Shown here one piece after another: positions 43,476 to 52,411 of a stretch of DNA of 64,000 nucleotides; positions within the stretch are counted from its first letter, which is position 1, and each line of letters opens with the position of its first letter. The DNA comes from Bacteroides oleiciplenus YIT 12058. Lineage in GTDB: Bacteria; Bacteroidota; Bacteroidia; Bacteroidales; Bacteroidaceae. The notes under the pieces were generated by a model. That model made no database searches, was not told where the DNA came from, and worked only from the letters and a program-made list of their open reading frames with translations. The translations under genes were made by a program, and so were the position numbers. Location: the NCBI RefSeq assembly GCF_000315485.1, contig NZ_JH992940.1:496001-560000 (forward strand). Direction: 5' to 3'.

Positions 43476-46400
43476 ATGAACAAGAAAAGAACAGGAATAA
43501 TCCTTGGCTGCATAATCACCATAGTCATCACTTGCTTTGCAGCCTACAATTATTGGTGGGCACCTACCCGCATCCTCATCATCAATCCCCTGCCCGCACA
43601 AGCAGCAGATATCGCGTTGAATAATGATTGTCGCCATATCCGCGTGAAATGCATCAAGATGGAAGAAATGAAAGACCTTTCCGGTTATGATGCCATCATG
43701 ATGTATGGACGCGGATTGTTTCTGGATGAAACACAAGTAGCGGAACTGGAACGGGTAGCTGCCAAAGGTGTTCCTGTTTTTACCAATGCGCTAAGACACT
43801 TCAACTTCATCGTCAATCACAACATCAACCCTGAACAACAGGAAACCCTGCAAATGTATTTTCAAAATGCTTGCAGACAGAACTACAGGAATGCTTTGCG
43901 CTACCTGCGACACATCTCCACTCCCCAGCGCCTGGGTGACCGCTCTTTTGAAAATCCCGTAGAATTACCCAACAACCTGTTTTATCATCAGGAATCCGGT
44001 CAGTACTTCAAAACACCGCAAGAGTTGACTGAATATCTGAAACAAAAGCAGCTCTACCACGAAGGTGGGCGCAATCTTGCTTTCATCTCAGGCATTAGTT
44101 TTCCGGTGGAAGGTACCCGCGCCCATATAGATACCCTAATCTCCCGTCTGACACAGGCAGGTTTCAACATTTATCCCATCACCGGTAGCGGTAAGGGACG
44201 CGAAGACCTGATACGTACCCTTCATCCCGACGGATTGATTTATCTGCCTATGGGACGTCTGGGAAACGATTCGCTTATCAACTGGTTACACCAGGAAAAT
44301 ATCCCCCTCTTTATGCCTTTCCCACTGGTACAACCGCGTGAAGAATGGCTGAATCCCAACATACCCGTAAGTGGAGGTACACTGACAGCACGTGTAGTAG
44401 TACCCGAAATAGACGGAGGCATGGCCCCCTTATGCATTTCCACACAAAATGAGAATGAAGAAGGATACATTCTGCACACACCGGAACCGGAACGGATGGA
44501 TGCCTTAGTTGAACATATCAGCAAATATATGTCTCTTCGCGATAAATCCAATAAGAACAAACGCGTCGCCATCTGTTACTTCAAAACACCTGGTAAAGAT
44601 GCTTTGCTGGCAAGCGGTATGGAGGTGATTCCTTCCCTCTATAATTTCCTGAAACGCTTGCGCAATGAAGGATATGATGTAAGCGGACTGCCTGCCACTG
44701 TGGAAGAATTCGGGCAGAGAATACACCGGGACGGTGCCGTAATGGGTTCGTATGCCAAAGGGGCACAAGAACAATTCTTAAAAACGGCACATCCCGTATG
44801 GCTCTCTACCGAACAATACGAAGCGTGGGCAAAAGAAGTAATTCTCCCGGAAAAGTATAAAGAAGTAACCGACCGCTATGGCGATGCACCGGGACATTTA
44901 TTGGCAACGGAAGATAGTATCGCCATTGCCTGCCTGCGATTCGGCAATGTGTTATTGTTTCCACAACCCCGTCCGGCATTGGGAGACGATGATTTCAAAT
45001 TGGTTCACGGCATGCCCGTAGCACCACCACATAGCTACCTTGCTCCCTACCTGTATATGCAGAAAGGATTCAAAGCAGATGCACTGATACACTTCGGTAC
45101 ACATGGAAATCTGGAATATACACCGGGAAAAAATGTCGGATTGTCACAGGCAGACTGGTCGGAAGCCCTGGTAGGTAATCTGCCTCATTTTTATTTCTAC
45201 ACCACAGGAAATGTAGGTGAAGGTATCATCGCCAAACGACGCACACATGCGGTACTCGTCACACATCTCACCCCGCCTTATGCAGAAAGCGGCATGCGCC
45301 AGCGATACAATCAACTGCTGGACAATATTCATAAACTACTGGATGAAGGTACAGAAGGACACCGTATGCTGGGAATGCGCGTGAAGAAAGAAACCGTTCG
45401 TTTGGGGTTGCATCGTGACCTGGAACTGGATTCCGTACCCGATAAGCCTTACACAGCCGAAGAGCTGGAACGTCTGGACGCTTTCACCGAAGAAATTGCC
45501 AATGAAAAGATGCTCGGTGCCTATTATACAATGGGCGAACCTTATTCGGAACGTGACTTACTGCAAACCACCCTTGCCGTCAGTGCGGACGCCCTGGCTT
45601 ATGAAACGGCAAAGGCTGACCGGGATAAGGGCCGAATTACAACAGAGCAGTTACAGGATTTCACCTATATAGCTCATCATTATCTACCCGTGGCAAAGAA
45701 ACGCTTGACAGCCCTATTGCAAAACCCTCCGCAAGATACGGCAGCCATAGCTCCCGACCTTCGCCCGGCAGTGCGCTATCGTGAGCAACTGATATCTTCC
45801 ACAGCCAACGAGTTCAATGCTATGGTACGTGGTCTGAGCGGTGGAACCGTGCTCCCTGCACCGGGAGGCGACCCGGTACTGAATCCGAATGTATTGCCCA
45901 CAGGACGGAATATGTACAGCGTCAATGCTGAAACCACTCCTAATCCGCGTGCATGGGAAGACGGGAAACGGCTGGCAGAAGCCACACTGAAACAATACAT
46001 CAGCAAACATAGAGAATATCCCCGGAAAGTGAGTTACACTTTTTGGGCAGGTGAATTTATCACAACTGAAGGGGCTACACTGGCACAAGTCTTCTGGATG
46101 CTGGGCGTGGAACCTGTACGAGACGGACAAGGGCGTGTTGTTGATCTGAAACTGGTGCCGAGTGAAGAGCTGGGACGACCACGTGTCAATGTGGTAGTAC
46201 AAGTATCCGGTCAGCTTCGTGACATTGCAGGTTCACGGTTGAAGTTACTGACGGATGCCGTTCGTCTGGCATCGGAGGCACGGGACGAGGCATATCCTAA
46301 CTATGTCGCATCAGGAACAGTGTTACAGGAAAAGTTGCTGGTGGAAAAGGGAACTTCACCCAAGCGTGCACGGGAAATGTCGGTGATGCGTGTATTCGGT

Positions 46401-47384
46401 CCGGTTAATAGTGGATACAGTACAGGAATCATGGGTTACACAGAGCATAGTGGTTCATGGGATGAGGAAAAGGAAATAGCTCAGGGGTATCTCAATAATA
46501 TGGGTGCTGCTTATGGAGATGAAGAAAATTGGGGAGATGTTCAGAAGGATTTGTTTGCTTCCGCCCTTTCTGAAACGGATGTAGTCATTCAGCCACGGCA
46601 AAGTAATACGTGGGGGCCGATTTCTCTGGATCATGTGTATGAATTCACTGGGGGATTATCTCTTACCGTAAAGACACTGACAGGTAAAGAGCCGGATGCA
46701 TACATGGCTGATTATCGCAACCGCACCAACCGCCGTATGCAGGAAACCAAAGAGGCAATTGCAGTGGAGACACGGGCAACGATATTGAATCCGACATTCA
46801 TACAGGAACGTATGAAAGGCGGTGCAGGTTCGGCACAGATGTTCGGAGAAATTTTCCGGAATATATTCGGCTGGCATGTGATGCGTCCGTCGGCTATGGA
46901 CAAGGAGGTATTTAATGATTTGTACAGGATGTATATACAGGATGAAAATAAGTTAAGCATACATGAATATTTCCTTCGTGTGAATCCGGCATCGTTCCAG
47001 GCAATGACAGCGGTGATGCTGGAAAGTGCACGGAAAGGCTATTGGAAAGCAAGCCCGGAACAGTTGAAGGCAACGGCTGCACTGCATGCACAAATCACCC
47101 GTGAAAAGGGTGCTGCCTGCACAGAATTTGTGTGCGATAATGCCAAGTTGCAAATGTTCGTTGCAGATAATCTGGATGCAAAAGAGAAGCAGGAATTCAA
47201 TCAGGATATGAAGACCGTGTATGAAACAGCCGCAGCTAACGGTAAGGATGTAGTATTGAAAGAAAAGAAAATGACTCCGGAACAAGCGGCGCAGAAACAG
47301 AAAACGAATGGTTTGATGATTGGCGGCATAGTGCTGATTGTATTCATCGGATTGGTTGTATTGATTAAGAGAAAAAAGACATAA
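43476..47384 (+). CDS. Membrane-anchored CobN/HmuS-like chelatase
   Basis: 1302 residues; the ATG at 43476 lies just after the hairpin, whereas a longer frame would use a TTG inside it. It belongs to the CobN/BchH/HmuS family; the core motif IHFGTHGNLEYTPGKNVGLS is at about residues 533-552. An N-terminal helix (residues ~6-25) after MNKKR and a C-terminal helix ending in KRKKT put both ends in the cytoplasm and the ~1250-residue catalytic body in the periplasm. Canonical CobN needs cytosolic CobS and CobT ATPases, which are absent. HmuS of Bacteroides and Porphyromonas has the same anchoring and neighbours and acts on haem; here the riboswitch suggests cobalt or corrinoids as the target. Confidence 0.92.
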   Translation: MNKKRTGIILGCIITIVITCFAAYNYWWAPTRILIINPLPAQAADIALNNDCRHIRVKCIKMEEMKDLSGYDAIMMYGRGLFLDETQVAELERVAAKGVPVFTNALRHFNFIVNHNINPEQQETLQMYFQNACRQNYRNALRYLRHISTPQRLGDRSFENPVELPNNLFYHQESGQYFKTPQELTEYLKQKQLYHEGGRNLAFISGISFPVEGTRAHIDTLISRLTQAGFNIYPITGSGKGREDLIRTLHPDGLIYLPMGRLGNDSLINWLHQENIPLFMPFPLVQPREEWLNPNIPVSGGTLTARVVVPEIDGGMAPLCISTQNENEEGYILHTPEPERMDALVEHISKYMSLRDKSNKNKRVAICYFKTPGKDALLASGMEVIPSLYNFLKRLRNEGYDVSGLPATVEEFGQRIHRDGAVMGSYAKGAQEQFLKTAHPVWLSTEQYEAWAKEVILPEKYKEVTDRYGDAPGHLLATEDSIAIACLRFGNVLLFPQPRPALGDDDFKLVHGMPVAPPHSYLAPYLYMQKGFKADALIHFGTHGNLEYTPGKNVGLSQADWSEALVGNLPHFYFYTTGNVGEGIIAKRRTHAVLVTHLTPPYAESGMRQRYNQLLDNIHKLLDEGTEGHRMLGMRVKKETVRLGLHRDLELDSVPDKPYTAEELERLDAFTEEIANEKMLGAYYTMGEPYSERDLLQTTLAVSADALAYETAKADRDKGRITTEQLQDFTYIAHHYLPVAKKRLTALLQNPPQDTAAIAPDLRPAVRYREQLISSTANEFNAMVRGLSGGTVLPAPGGDPVLNPNVLPTGRNMYSVNAETTPNPRAWEDGKRLAEATLKQYISKHREYPRKVSYTFWAGEFITTEGATLAQVFWMLGVEPVRDGQGRVVDLKLVPSEELGRPRVNVVVQVSGQLRDIAGSRLKLLTDAVRLASEARDEAYPNYVASGTVLQEKLLVEKGTSPKRAREMSVMRVFGPVNSGYSTGIMGYTEHSGSWDEEKEIAQGYLNNMGAAYGDEENWGDVQKDLFASALSETDVVIQPRQSNTWGPISLDHVYEFTGGLSLTVKTLTGKEPDAYMADYRNRTNRRMQETKEAIAVETRATILNPTFIQERMKGGAGSAQMFGEIFRNIFGWHVMRPSAMDKEVFNDLYRMYIQDENKLSIHEYFLRVNPASFQAMTAVMLESARKGYWKASPEQLKATAALHAQITREKGAACTEFVCDNAKLQMFVADNLDAKEKQEFNQDMKTVYETAAANGKDVVLKEKKMTPEQAAQKQKTNGLMIGGIVLIVFIGLVVLIKRKKT

Positions 47385-47552
47385 ATGATAATTTATCGCG
47401 CGAAGCGCGATAAGTAGTTAGTAGCAAGTAGTAAAGTAGTAAGTAGGAGATACTCCGAATTAGAAACACCTCTATAAACAGGACTATTCTACTAACTACT
47501 TGCTACTAACTACTAACTACTGCGAAGCTTCGCTTCGCTAAATTATCATTTA
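47382..47552. repeat. Small inverted-repeat element between the CobN-like and HmuT-like genes
   Basis: Its ends TAAATGATAATTTA (47382-47395) and its inverse (47539-47552) are perfect 14-base terminal inverted repeats. Inside, GTAGTTAGTAGCAAGTAG-like units on the left face complementary CTACTTGCTACTAACTAC units on the right, and GC-rich hairpins (GCGCGAAGCGCG; GCGAAGCTTCGC) sit near each end. It has no coding capacity. It looks like a miniature mobile or invasive element that ends exactly at the CobN-like stop codon. Confidence 0.6.
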
Positions 47553-47569
47553 AGCAACTAATATACATT

Positions 47570-48127
47570 ATGGATTACGTCATTCCTTTATTAGCAAGTT
47601 TCATCGCCCTTAGCTTCCTGCTAAAAATCGGCTTCTATCCCCGTTGGGGAACGTGGCTGACGGCGGGATGCTGTGCCATATTTGTATGGCTCATTACTCC
47701 GTGGGCAACAGAACAATCCAAGACAGAAATGATGGCCTTCTTTGCTTCCCGGCATCAAATGTTGGACATGTCCGTGTGCATCACCTTGGAAGCAGTAGCA
47801 ATGATAACCTTCTGTTTTGATTGTTTTGCAGGAATGCATATCCGCAATACAATGTTCAAACAGACAGTCACTTTTCTGCTGCGGCTTTATCCAGGCTTAT
47901 TGATAGGAGGCGTTCTTTGTTACGTACTAACACAGGCATTGTTTGCTTTTCCTGGCACCGACTTCAAAACATTATCATGGATAGCAGCAATTGCCACCTT
48001 TCTGTTTATCTGCCTTGGTGCTGGATTACTAAGGATGATAACAAGTAACGAAGCACTGCGTCTCGAACTCTTATTCATCGTCAACCTGTTTATTATCGTG
48101 TTAAGTATAGTTGCCACCGGATACTAA
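47570..48127 (+). CDS. HmuT-like integral membrane protein
   Basis: A 185-residue hydrophobic protein with about five membrane helices (roughly residues 3-18, 27-45, 68-88, 100-125, 132-152 and 160-182 read as possible spans). I do not see a named domain, but its place between a CobN-like chelatase and a TolQ/ExbB-like protein is that of hmuT in the hmuSTUV block. It could form part of the membrane motor or a channel. The stop is followed after 44 bases by the ExbB-like gene. Confidence 0.7.
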   Translation: MDYVIPLLASFIALSFLLKIGFYPRWGTWLTAGCCAIFVWLITPWATEQSKTEMMAFFASRHQMLDMSVCITLEAVAMITFCFDCFAGMHIRNTMFKQTVTFLLRLYPGLLIGGVLCYVLTQALFAFPGTDFKTLSWIAAIATFLFICLGAGLLRMITSNEALRLELLFIVNLFIIVLSIVATGY

Positions 48128-48171
48128 AAAGTAAATTCAATCATAAACATTATCAAATAACAAATATCATT

Positions 48172-48771
48172 ATGGAAACCATATCAAACGCCCTCTTCTG
48201 GATATCAAACGGACTGCTTGTTCCGGTCGTTGTACTGTTATTACTATTTTTCGTCCGTGCCATCATCCTCGCCGGAGGCTTCTTCAGCGAATTCTACCAA
48301 CGGATGAAACAGCAAAAACAACTCTCTGAAATATTGGAAGCCATCACCCCGGAAAACATCGACGAACAACTGTCCGCCCTGCCCCAAAGCGATAATCAGC
48401 CTTTGCTCCGCTGCCTGAAAAAGCTCTCCGAACACCGCAACAATGCCGCCTACTGCGAACGCCTGCTTGCCAACTTCGAAGTGGATGCCGAAAAAGAACT
48501 GGGACGTTCGCGCACCTTCATCAAACTGGGTCCGATGCTGGGACTAATGGGAACACTTATTCCGATGGGCCCCGCCCTCGTAGGACTGGCAACAGGAGAT
48601 ATTTCATCCATGGCATATAATATGCAGGTAGCCTTTGCCACCACAGTGGTCGGCATGGTGATTGCTGCCGTCGGTGTTATCACCCTACAAGTGAAGCAAC
48701 GCTGGTATGCCCGCGAAATGAATGACCTGGAATATCTGGAAAAGGTGATGAGTGACAGGATTGCAGAATAA
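48172..48771 (+). CDS. MotA/TolQ/ExbB-family proton channel protein (HmuU-like)
   Basis: A 199-residue protein with three membrane helices (about 9-30, 118-140 and 152-175), and the ExbB/TolQ core FIKLGPMLGLMGTLIPMGPAL followed by AFATTVVGMVIAAVGVI. Such proteins form a proton-driven motor with an ExbD-type partner. The next gene encodes a DUF2149 protein with ExbD-like topology. Together they may energise the CobN-like chelatase or the TonB receptors. Confidence 0.9.
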   Translation: METISNALFWISNGLLVPVVVLLLLFFVRAIILAGGFFSEFYQRMKQQKQLSEILEAITPENIDEQLSALPQSDNQPLLRCLKKLSEHRNNAAYCERLLANFEVDAEKELGRSRTFIKLGPMLGLMGTLIPMGPALVGLATGDISSMAYNMQVAFATTVVGMVIAAVGVITLQVKQRWYAREMNDLEYLEKVMSDRIAE

Positions 48772-48849
48772 TAAGCAAGAAAGAGTAATAGAGTGATAAA
48801 GCGATAGAGTAACAATAACAGAATCATAAATTTCATAACTTTTATTCCA

Positions 48850-49176
48850 ATGAAACGAAACAGACTGCTTCATAACCAAACGGACTCCGACCCGATGGGC
48901 ACAGTAGCCAACCTTTTCGATGTGGCCATGGTTTTTGCCGTCGCACTGATGGTTGCCTTAGTCTCCCGGTTCAATATGACGGAAATGTTCTCGAAAGAAG
49001 ACTTTACTATGGTAAAGAATCCCGGAAAGGAGAACATGGAAATCATAACAAAGGAAGGACAGAAAATAAAGAAATATACCCCCAGCGAAGAACAAGAGTC
49101 CTCCGGGAAACGAGGCAAGAAAGTAGGCGTCGCCTATCAACTGGAAAGCGGGGAAATTATATATGTTCCGGAATAG
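48850..49176 (+). CDS. DUF2149 protein, ExbD-like (HmuV-like)
   Basis: A 108-residue protein with a short basic cytoplasmic start, one membrane helix (about residues 20-40) that opens with DPMGTVANLFDVAMV, and a charged periplasmic tail. The Asp in the helix (position 24) sits where ExbD/TolR proteins keep their proton-carrying Asp. DUF2149 genes sit next to TolQ-like genes in archaea and in hmu operons. It ends the riboswitch-led gene series; the next gene has its own promoter. Confidence 0.85.
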   Translation: MKRNRLLHNQTDSDPMGTVANLFDVAMVFAVALMVALVSRFNMTEMFSKEDFTMVKNPGKENMEIITKEGQKIKKYTPSEEQESSGKRGKKVGVAYQLESGEIIYVPE

Positions 49177-49249
49177 GTGAAACCCATAAACAACTTTTCA
49201 GACAAGAGTTAAAAAAGCCATACCTAAAAACAAGGATTTTCACATTTAT

Positions 49250-49299
49250 AAATACCCAACACTGGGTATTTCCTTACCTATATGTTCCACCTACCTTTG
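49250..49299 (+). promoter_or_regulatory. Palindromic operator overlapping the promoter of the second TonB receptor
   Basis: AAATACCC (49250-49257) and GGGTATTT (49264-49271) form a 22-base palindrome. It overlaps the likely -33 element TTTC (49269-49272), which is followed 19 bases later by TACCTTTG (49292-49299). A repressor bound there would block this promoter. No cobalamin aptamer motifs were found here, so this pair of genes is probably under protein, not riboswitch, control. Confidence 0.55.
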
Positions 49300-49323
49300 C
49301 ATCTCTAAACAAACGATAATTTT

Positions 49324-51387
49324 ATGATAAAGCAAAGATTATTAACGACTCTCCTCATGGGAGGTTGCATCACTGCCAGTGCATGGGCACAGGCTGACAA
49401 AGGTGAGACATCAGTAGATAAAACTGTGGACTTAAATCCTGTAGTAGTAACCGGAACCGGTACACATCAAAGGTTGAAAAATACACCGGCACCAGTATCC
49501 GTTATCACTGCCAACGAAATAAAACGTGCCGGTATCACGGACTTTCAGCAGGCCATGACGATGATGGTGCCTTCCCTCTCCTTCTCTCCGAACGCCATGG
49601 GTTCGTACCTGATGATGAACGGCCTTTCCAATAAATACGTATTGATACTTATCAACGGAAGGAAAGTGACGGGTGACATCAGTGGCAATATCGATATCAG
49701 CCAGATAGACATGAGCCGTGTAAAACGTATCGAAGTGCTGAACGGAGCTGCCTCTTCACTCTATGGCTCGGACGCCATCGCAGGTGTAATCAACATCATC
49801 ACCAACCAGCCTAAAGAAGAAGTTTCATTCACCACCAACAGCCGATATACACGCAAGAACCAATTCTCCCAGGGCCTCAACCTGGACATTGCCAAAGGAA
49901 AGCTTGCTTCGTACACCGCCTACAAGTACGACCACTCGGACGGCTGGCAAAACAGCGGCCTGACAGTGGATAAGAACGATGACATAGTCGAAACCCTCGA
50001 CCAGCTTTCCATCGGCTACAGCATGAATAACTTCTCCCAGCAATTCACCTATGACGCCACGGATAAGCTTTCCTTCTATGCCAACGGCGGATATTATTGG
50101 CGCATGACCGACCGCCCCATAAAACGTGAGGGCATGGCGGGCGGTAACGATTATAATACGCACTATGAAGGTTACAACTGGGGCACAGGAGCCAAATACA
50201 AACTTAACAACCGCTCCTCCATCCAACTGGATTATGTAGGCAACAACTATACCTCACGCTATAAATATATGCTGGCGACCGGCGACTATCAGGCAGGCGA
50301 CTACGCATTCACCAAAAGACAAAAGTTCCATGATGCCGAACTGAAAGGTATCTTCGGTTTCACCACCAACAGCACCACCGTTTTCGGAATAGACTACCGT
50401 CAGGACATACTTGTCCGCCCCGATGCCGATGTTGATAAAGGAGTATACACCCTATCAGGCTACGGGCAGCATGAAGTAAAGTTGTGGAATCACTTCACAG
50501 GTATCGTAGGTGCACGCTATGACTATCATGAACAGGCAGGCGGACGCTTCACACCGAAAGTGGCAGCCATGTATAACATTGGCAACTTCAACGTACGTGC
50601 CACATACGCAGCCGGATTCCGTGCGCCCGGTCTGGACGAATTATATTACAGTATGTTCAAGAAGATGGGTAGCAAATACACCATCTCTATAGGTGATGAA
50701 GACCTGAAACCTGAACACAGCAACTATTACTCCGTCAATATGGAGTACCGTACCAATCGTTTCAGTGCTTCCGTCACCGGTTATCTGAATTATCTGACGG
50801 ATATGGTTTCTTCTAAAGTAACAGCGTTCAATGACCTGCCCGCCGACCAGCAACAACTGTTGAAGAACGAGTTCCCGGAACTGGCGGACCTGTCATCGAC
50901 CAAGAATGTCAATCTGAAAGAATATATCAACTTTGAAAAGGCTACTGTCCGTGGTTTTGAAGTCAGCCTCTCCGGCAACCCGTTCGCCGGTTTCACGCTG
51001 AATGGTAACTATACTTATGCTTATGCCCGTGGCAAAGGCGAAGAAGGCTGGCAGAATATCCAACGCAGCATCCGTCACACGGCAACCGTCAGCGGAAACT
51101 ACGTGCACTCGTGGGGAGACTACACCATGAATCTCAACCTGAACGCCCGTCTGCAAAGCAAATGTTACTATCCGGGAGATGCCGATGGCGATGCTCCAGG
51201 CTATGGCATATGGAACATCAACACACGCCACTCCTTCGATTGTTTCAGTGGTTTCTTCCTGGAACCGGGTATCGGTGTCGAAAATATCTTCAATAAAAGA
51301 GACATGCGCCCTTTGACGAAGAACTTCACCCTGTACTCACCGGGACGTATGTTGGTGGTGAGCTTGACTTTAAAACTTAAGAATTAG
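49324..51387 (+). CDS. HmuR/BtuB-like TonB-dependent receptor
   Basis: A 687-residue receptor with a signal peptide (to AWAQ, residue 23), a TonB-box-like LNPVVVTGTGTH, a plug domain (NTPAPVSVITANEIKRAG to GVINIITNQP, about 50-160) and a barrel. There is no N-terminal CarboxypepD_reg domain, unlike the first receptor. The plug resembles haem receptors of the HmuR group and has FRAPGLDELYY in the place of the haem-receptor FRAP box, but without the NPNL part. It is followed by a second exported CbiK gene. Ligand could be haem, another tetrapyrrole or a corrinoid. Confidence 0.9.
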   Translation: MIKQRLLTTLLMGGCITASAWAQADKGETSVDKTVDLNPVVVTGTGTHQRLKNTPAPVSVITANEIKRAGITDFQQAMTMMVPSLSFSPNAMGSYLMMNGLSNKYVLILINGRKVTGDISGNIDISQIDMSRVKRIEVLNGAASSLYGSDAIAGVINIITNQPKEEVSFTTNSRYTRKNQFSQGLNLDIAKGKLASYTAYKYDHSDGWQNSGLTVDKNDDIVETLDQLSIGYSMNNFSQQFTYDATDKLSFYANGGYYWRMTDRPIKREGMAGGNDYNTHYEGYNWGTGAKYKLNNRSSIQLDYVGNNYTSRYKYMLATGDYQAGDYAFTKRQKFHDAELKGIFGFTTNSTTVFGIDYRQDILVRPDADVDKGVYTLSGYGQHEVKLWNHFTGIVGARYDYHEQAGGRFTPKVAAMYNIGNFNVRATYAAGFRAPGLDELYYSMFKKMGSKYTISIGDEDLKPEHSNYYSVNMEYRTNRFSASVTGYLNYLTDMVSSKVTAFNDLPADQQQLLKNEFPELADLSSTKNVNLKEYINFEKATVRGFEVSLSGNPFAGFTLNGNYTYAYARGKGEEGWQNIQRSIRHTATVSGNYVHSWGDYTMNLNLNARLQSKCYYPGDADGDAPGYGIWNINTRHSFDCFSGFFLEPGIGVENIFNKRDMRPLTKNFTLYSPGRMLVVSLTLKLKN

Positions 51388-51435
51388 TACATAACCTGTT
51401 ATTCATTAAGAAAGAATACATAATCCATTATTTTT

Positions 51436-52254
51436 ATGAAGCATTTTTTCATCACTCTTTGTTTACTGAGCATATCTCTCTTTTCCTCTGCACAGGAGGA
51501 GAAGACTGCCCTTCTCATTACTCATTACGGAAGTTCGAACCCTGATACACGTGCACTGACACTGGATGTAGTCACCCGTGAGGCAAAAGAAAAGTTTCCG
51601 CAGTTCGAAGTGCGCGAAGCGTATATCTCTCCTATCGTCCGGCGCAGGCTGGAGAAACAGGGAGTTTATAAAGACAGTCCCGTGGATGCATTGCTGAAGC
51701 TGAAAAGCGAAGGATATTCGTGCGTACTGATACAAAGCACCACGCTGATTGAAGGCAGTGAAATGACTTCCGTCCGCCGGGATGCAGAGAGCGTGAAGCC
51801 GTTCTTTAAAGAGATAAAGGTGGGTAACCCGCTACTCTATACGGTAGAGGATTGCGAAAAGGTGATTAATATCCTGACGCAAGAACAGCCCGGGAAGAAA
51901 GAAGATGTCATCTATGTGGGGCATGGCAACCAACTGCCCAGTACGGCAACTTACGCCATGCTGGATTATATGATGAAAGCACACGGGCTGAAAAACTTCC
52001 ACGTCAGCACCATCGAAGGATACCCCACGCTGGAATCAGCATTGGCACAGTTGAAGGAAACCCGTCCGAAGCAAGTGACGCTTGTACCGTTGTTGCTGGT
52101 ATGCGGTAATCATACGAAGGAAGACATCGTAGGAGTGTGGCAACCGGAACTGGAAAAAGCAGGCTATCAAGTGAACGTGCGCATGCAAGGACTGGGCGAG
52201 CTACCCGCTATCCGGAAGCTCTATATGGAGCACATAGAGGCATTGTTGAAATAG
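51436..52254 (+). CDS. cbiK: Second exported CbiK-type chelatase
   Basis: A 272-residue paralogue of the enzyme at 42456, with a signal peptide (MKHFFITLCLLSISLFSSAQ). It keeps TALLITHYGSSNPDTRALTLD, the first His in IYVGHGNQLPST and the second in LLVCGNHTKEDIVG, so the active site looks intact. The second site reads GNH where the first paralogue has GDH. It starts 48 bases after the TonB receptor and ends at a strong terminator, so receptor and chelatase are co-transcribed. Confidence 0.92.
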   Translation: MKHFFITLCLLSISLFSSAQEEKTALLITHYGSSNPDTRALTLDVVTREAKEKFPQFEVREAYISPIVRRRLEKQGVYKDSPVDALLKLKSEGYSCVLIQSTTLIEGSEMTSVRRDAESVKPFFKEIKVGNPLLYTVEDCEKVINILTQEQPGKKEDVIYVGHGNQLPSTATYAMLDYMMKAHGLKNFHVSTIEGYPTLESALAQLKETRPKQVTLVPLLLVCGNHTKEDIVGVWQPELEKAGYQVNVRMQGLGELPAIRKLYMEHIEALLK

Positions 52255-52273
52255 CTACACCCTTTCCTCCTCA

Positions 52274-52334
52274 GGGCTACACCCTTTGCTTCGGATGGCT
52301 ACACCATTCCGGGTAAAGGGTGTAGCCCTTTTTT
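52274..52334 (+). terminator. Intrinsic terminator after the second cbiK
   Basis: GGGCTACACCCTTT (52274-52287) pairs with AAAGGGTGTAGCCC (52315-52328), a 14-base perfect stem followed by six T. The motif GCTACACCCTTT-like is present three times (from 52252, 52276 and 52298), so alternative pairings are possible. Confidence 0.9.
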
Positions 52335-52382
52335 GTCCCCCTTTTTACACCCTTTTATACCCGAAGTTTAAAGAATAGAACG

Positions 52383-52390
52383 TATCTTTG
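52383..52390 (+). promoter_or_regulatory. Bacteroides -7 element of the corrin-ring operon
   Basis: TATCTTTG lies 21 bases before the start at 52412. The -33 place shows only a T-rich stretch. It comes directly after the terminator, so the corrin-ring operon should have its own transcript; no riboswitch motifs were found in front of it. Confidence 0.5.
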
Positions 52391-52411
52391 CATTGTAGAA
52401 ATAAAAGCGAT

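Noticed and set aside
52252..52310. GCTACACC repeats as a short CRISPR-like array
   Set aside because: Units are too short, spacing is irregular, there are no cas genes, and two of them form the stem of a terminator.
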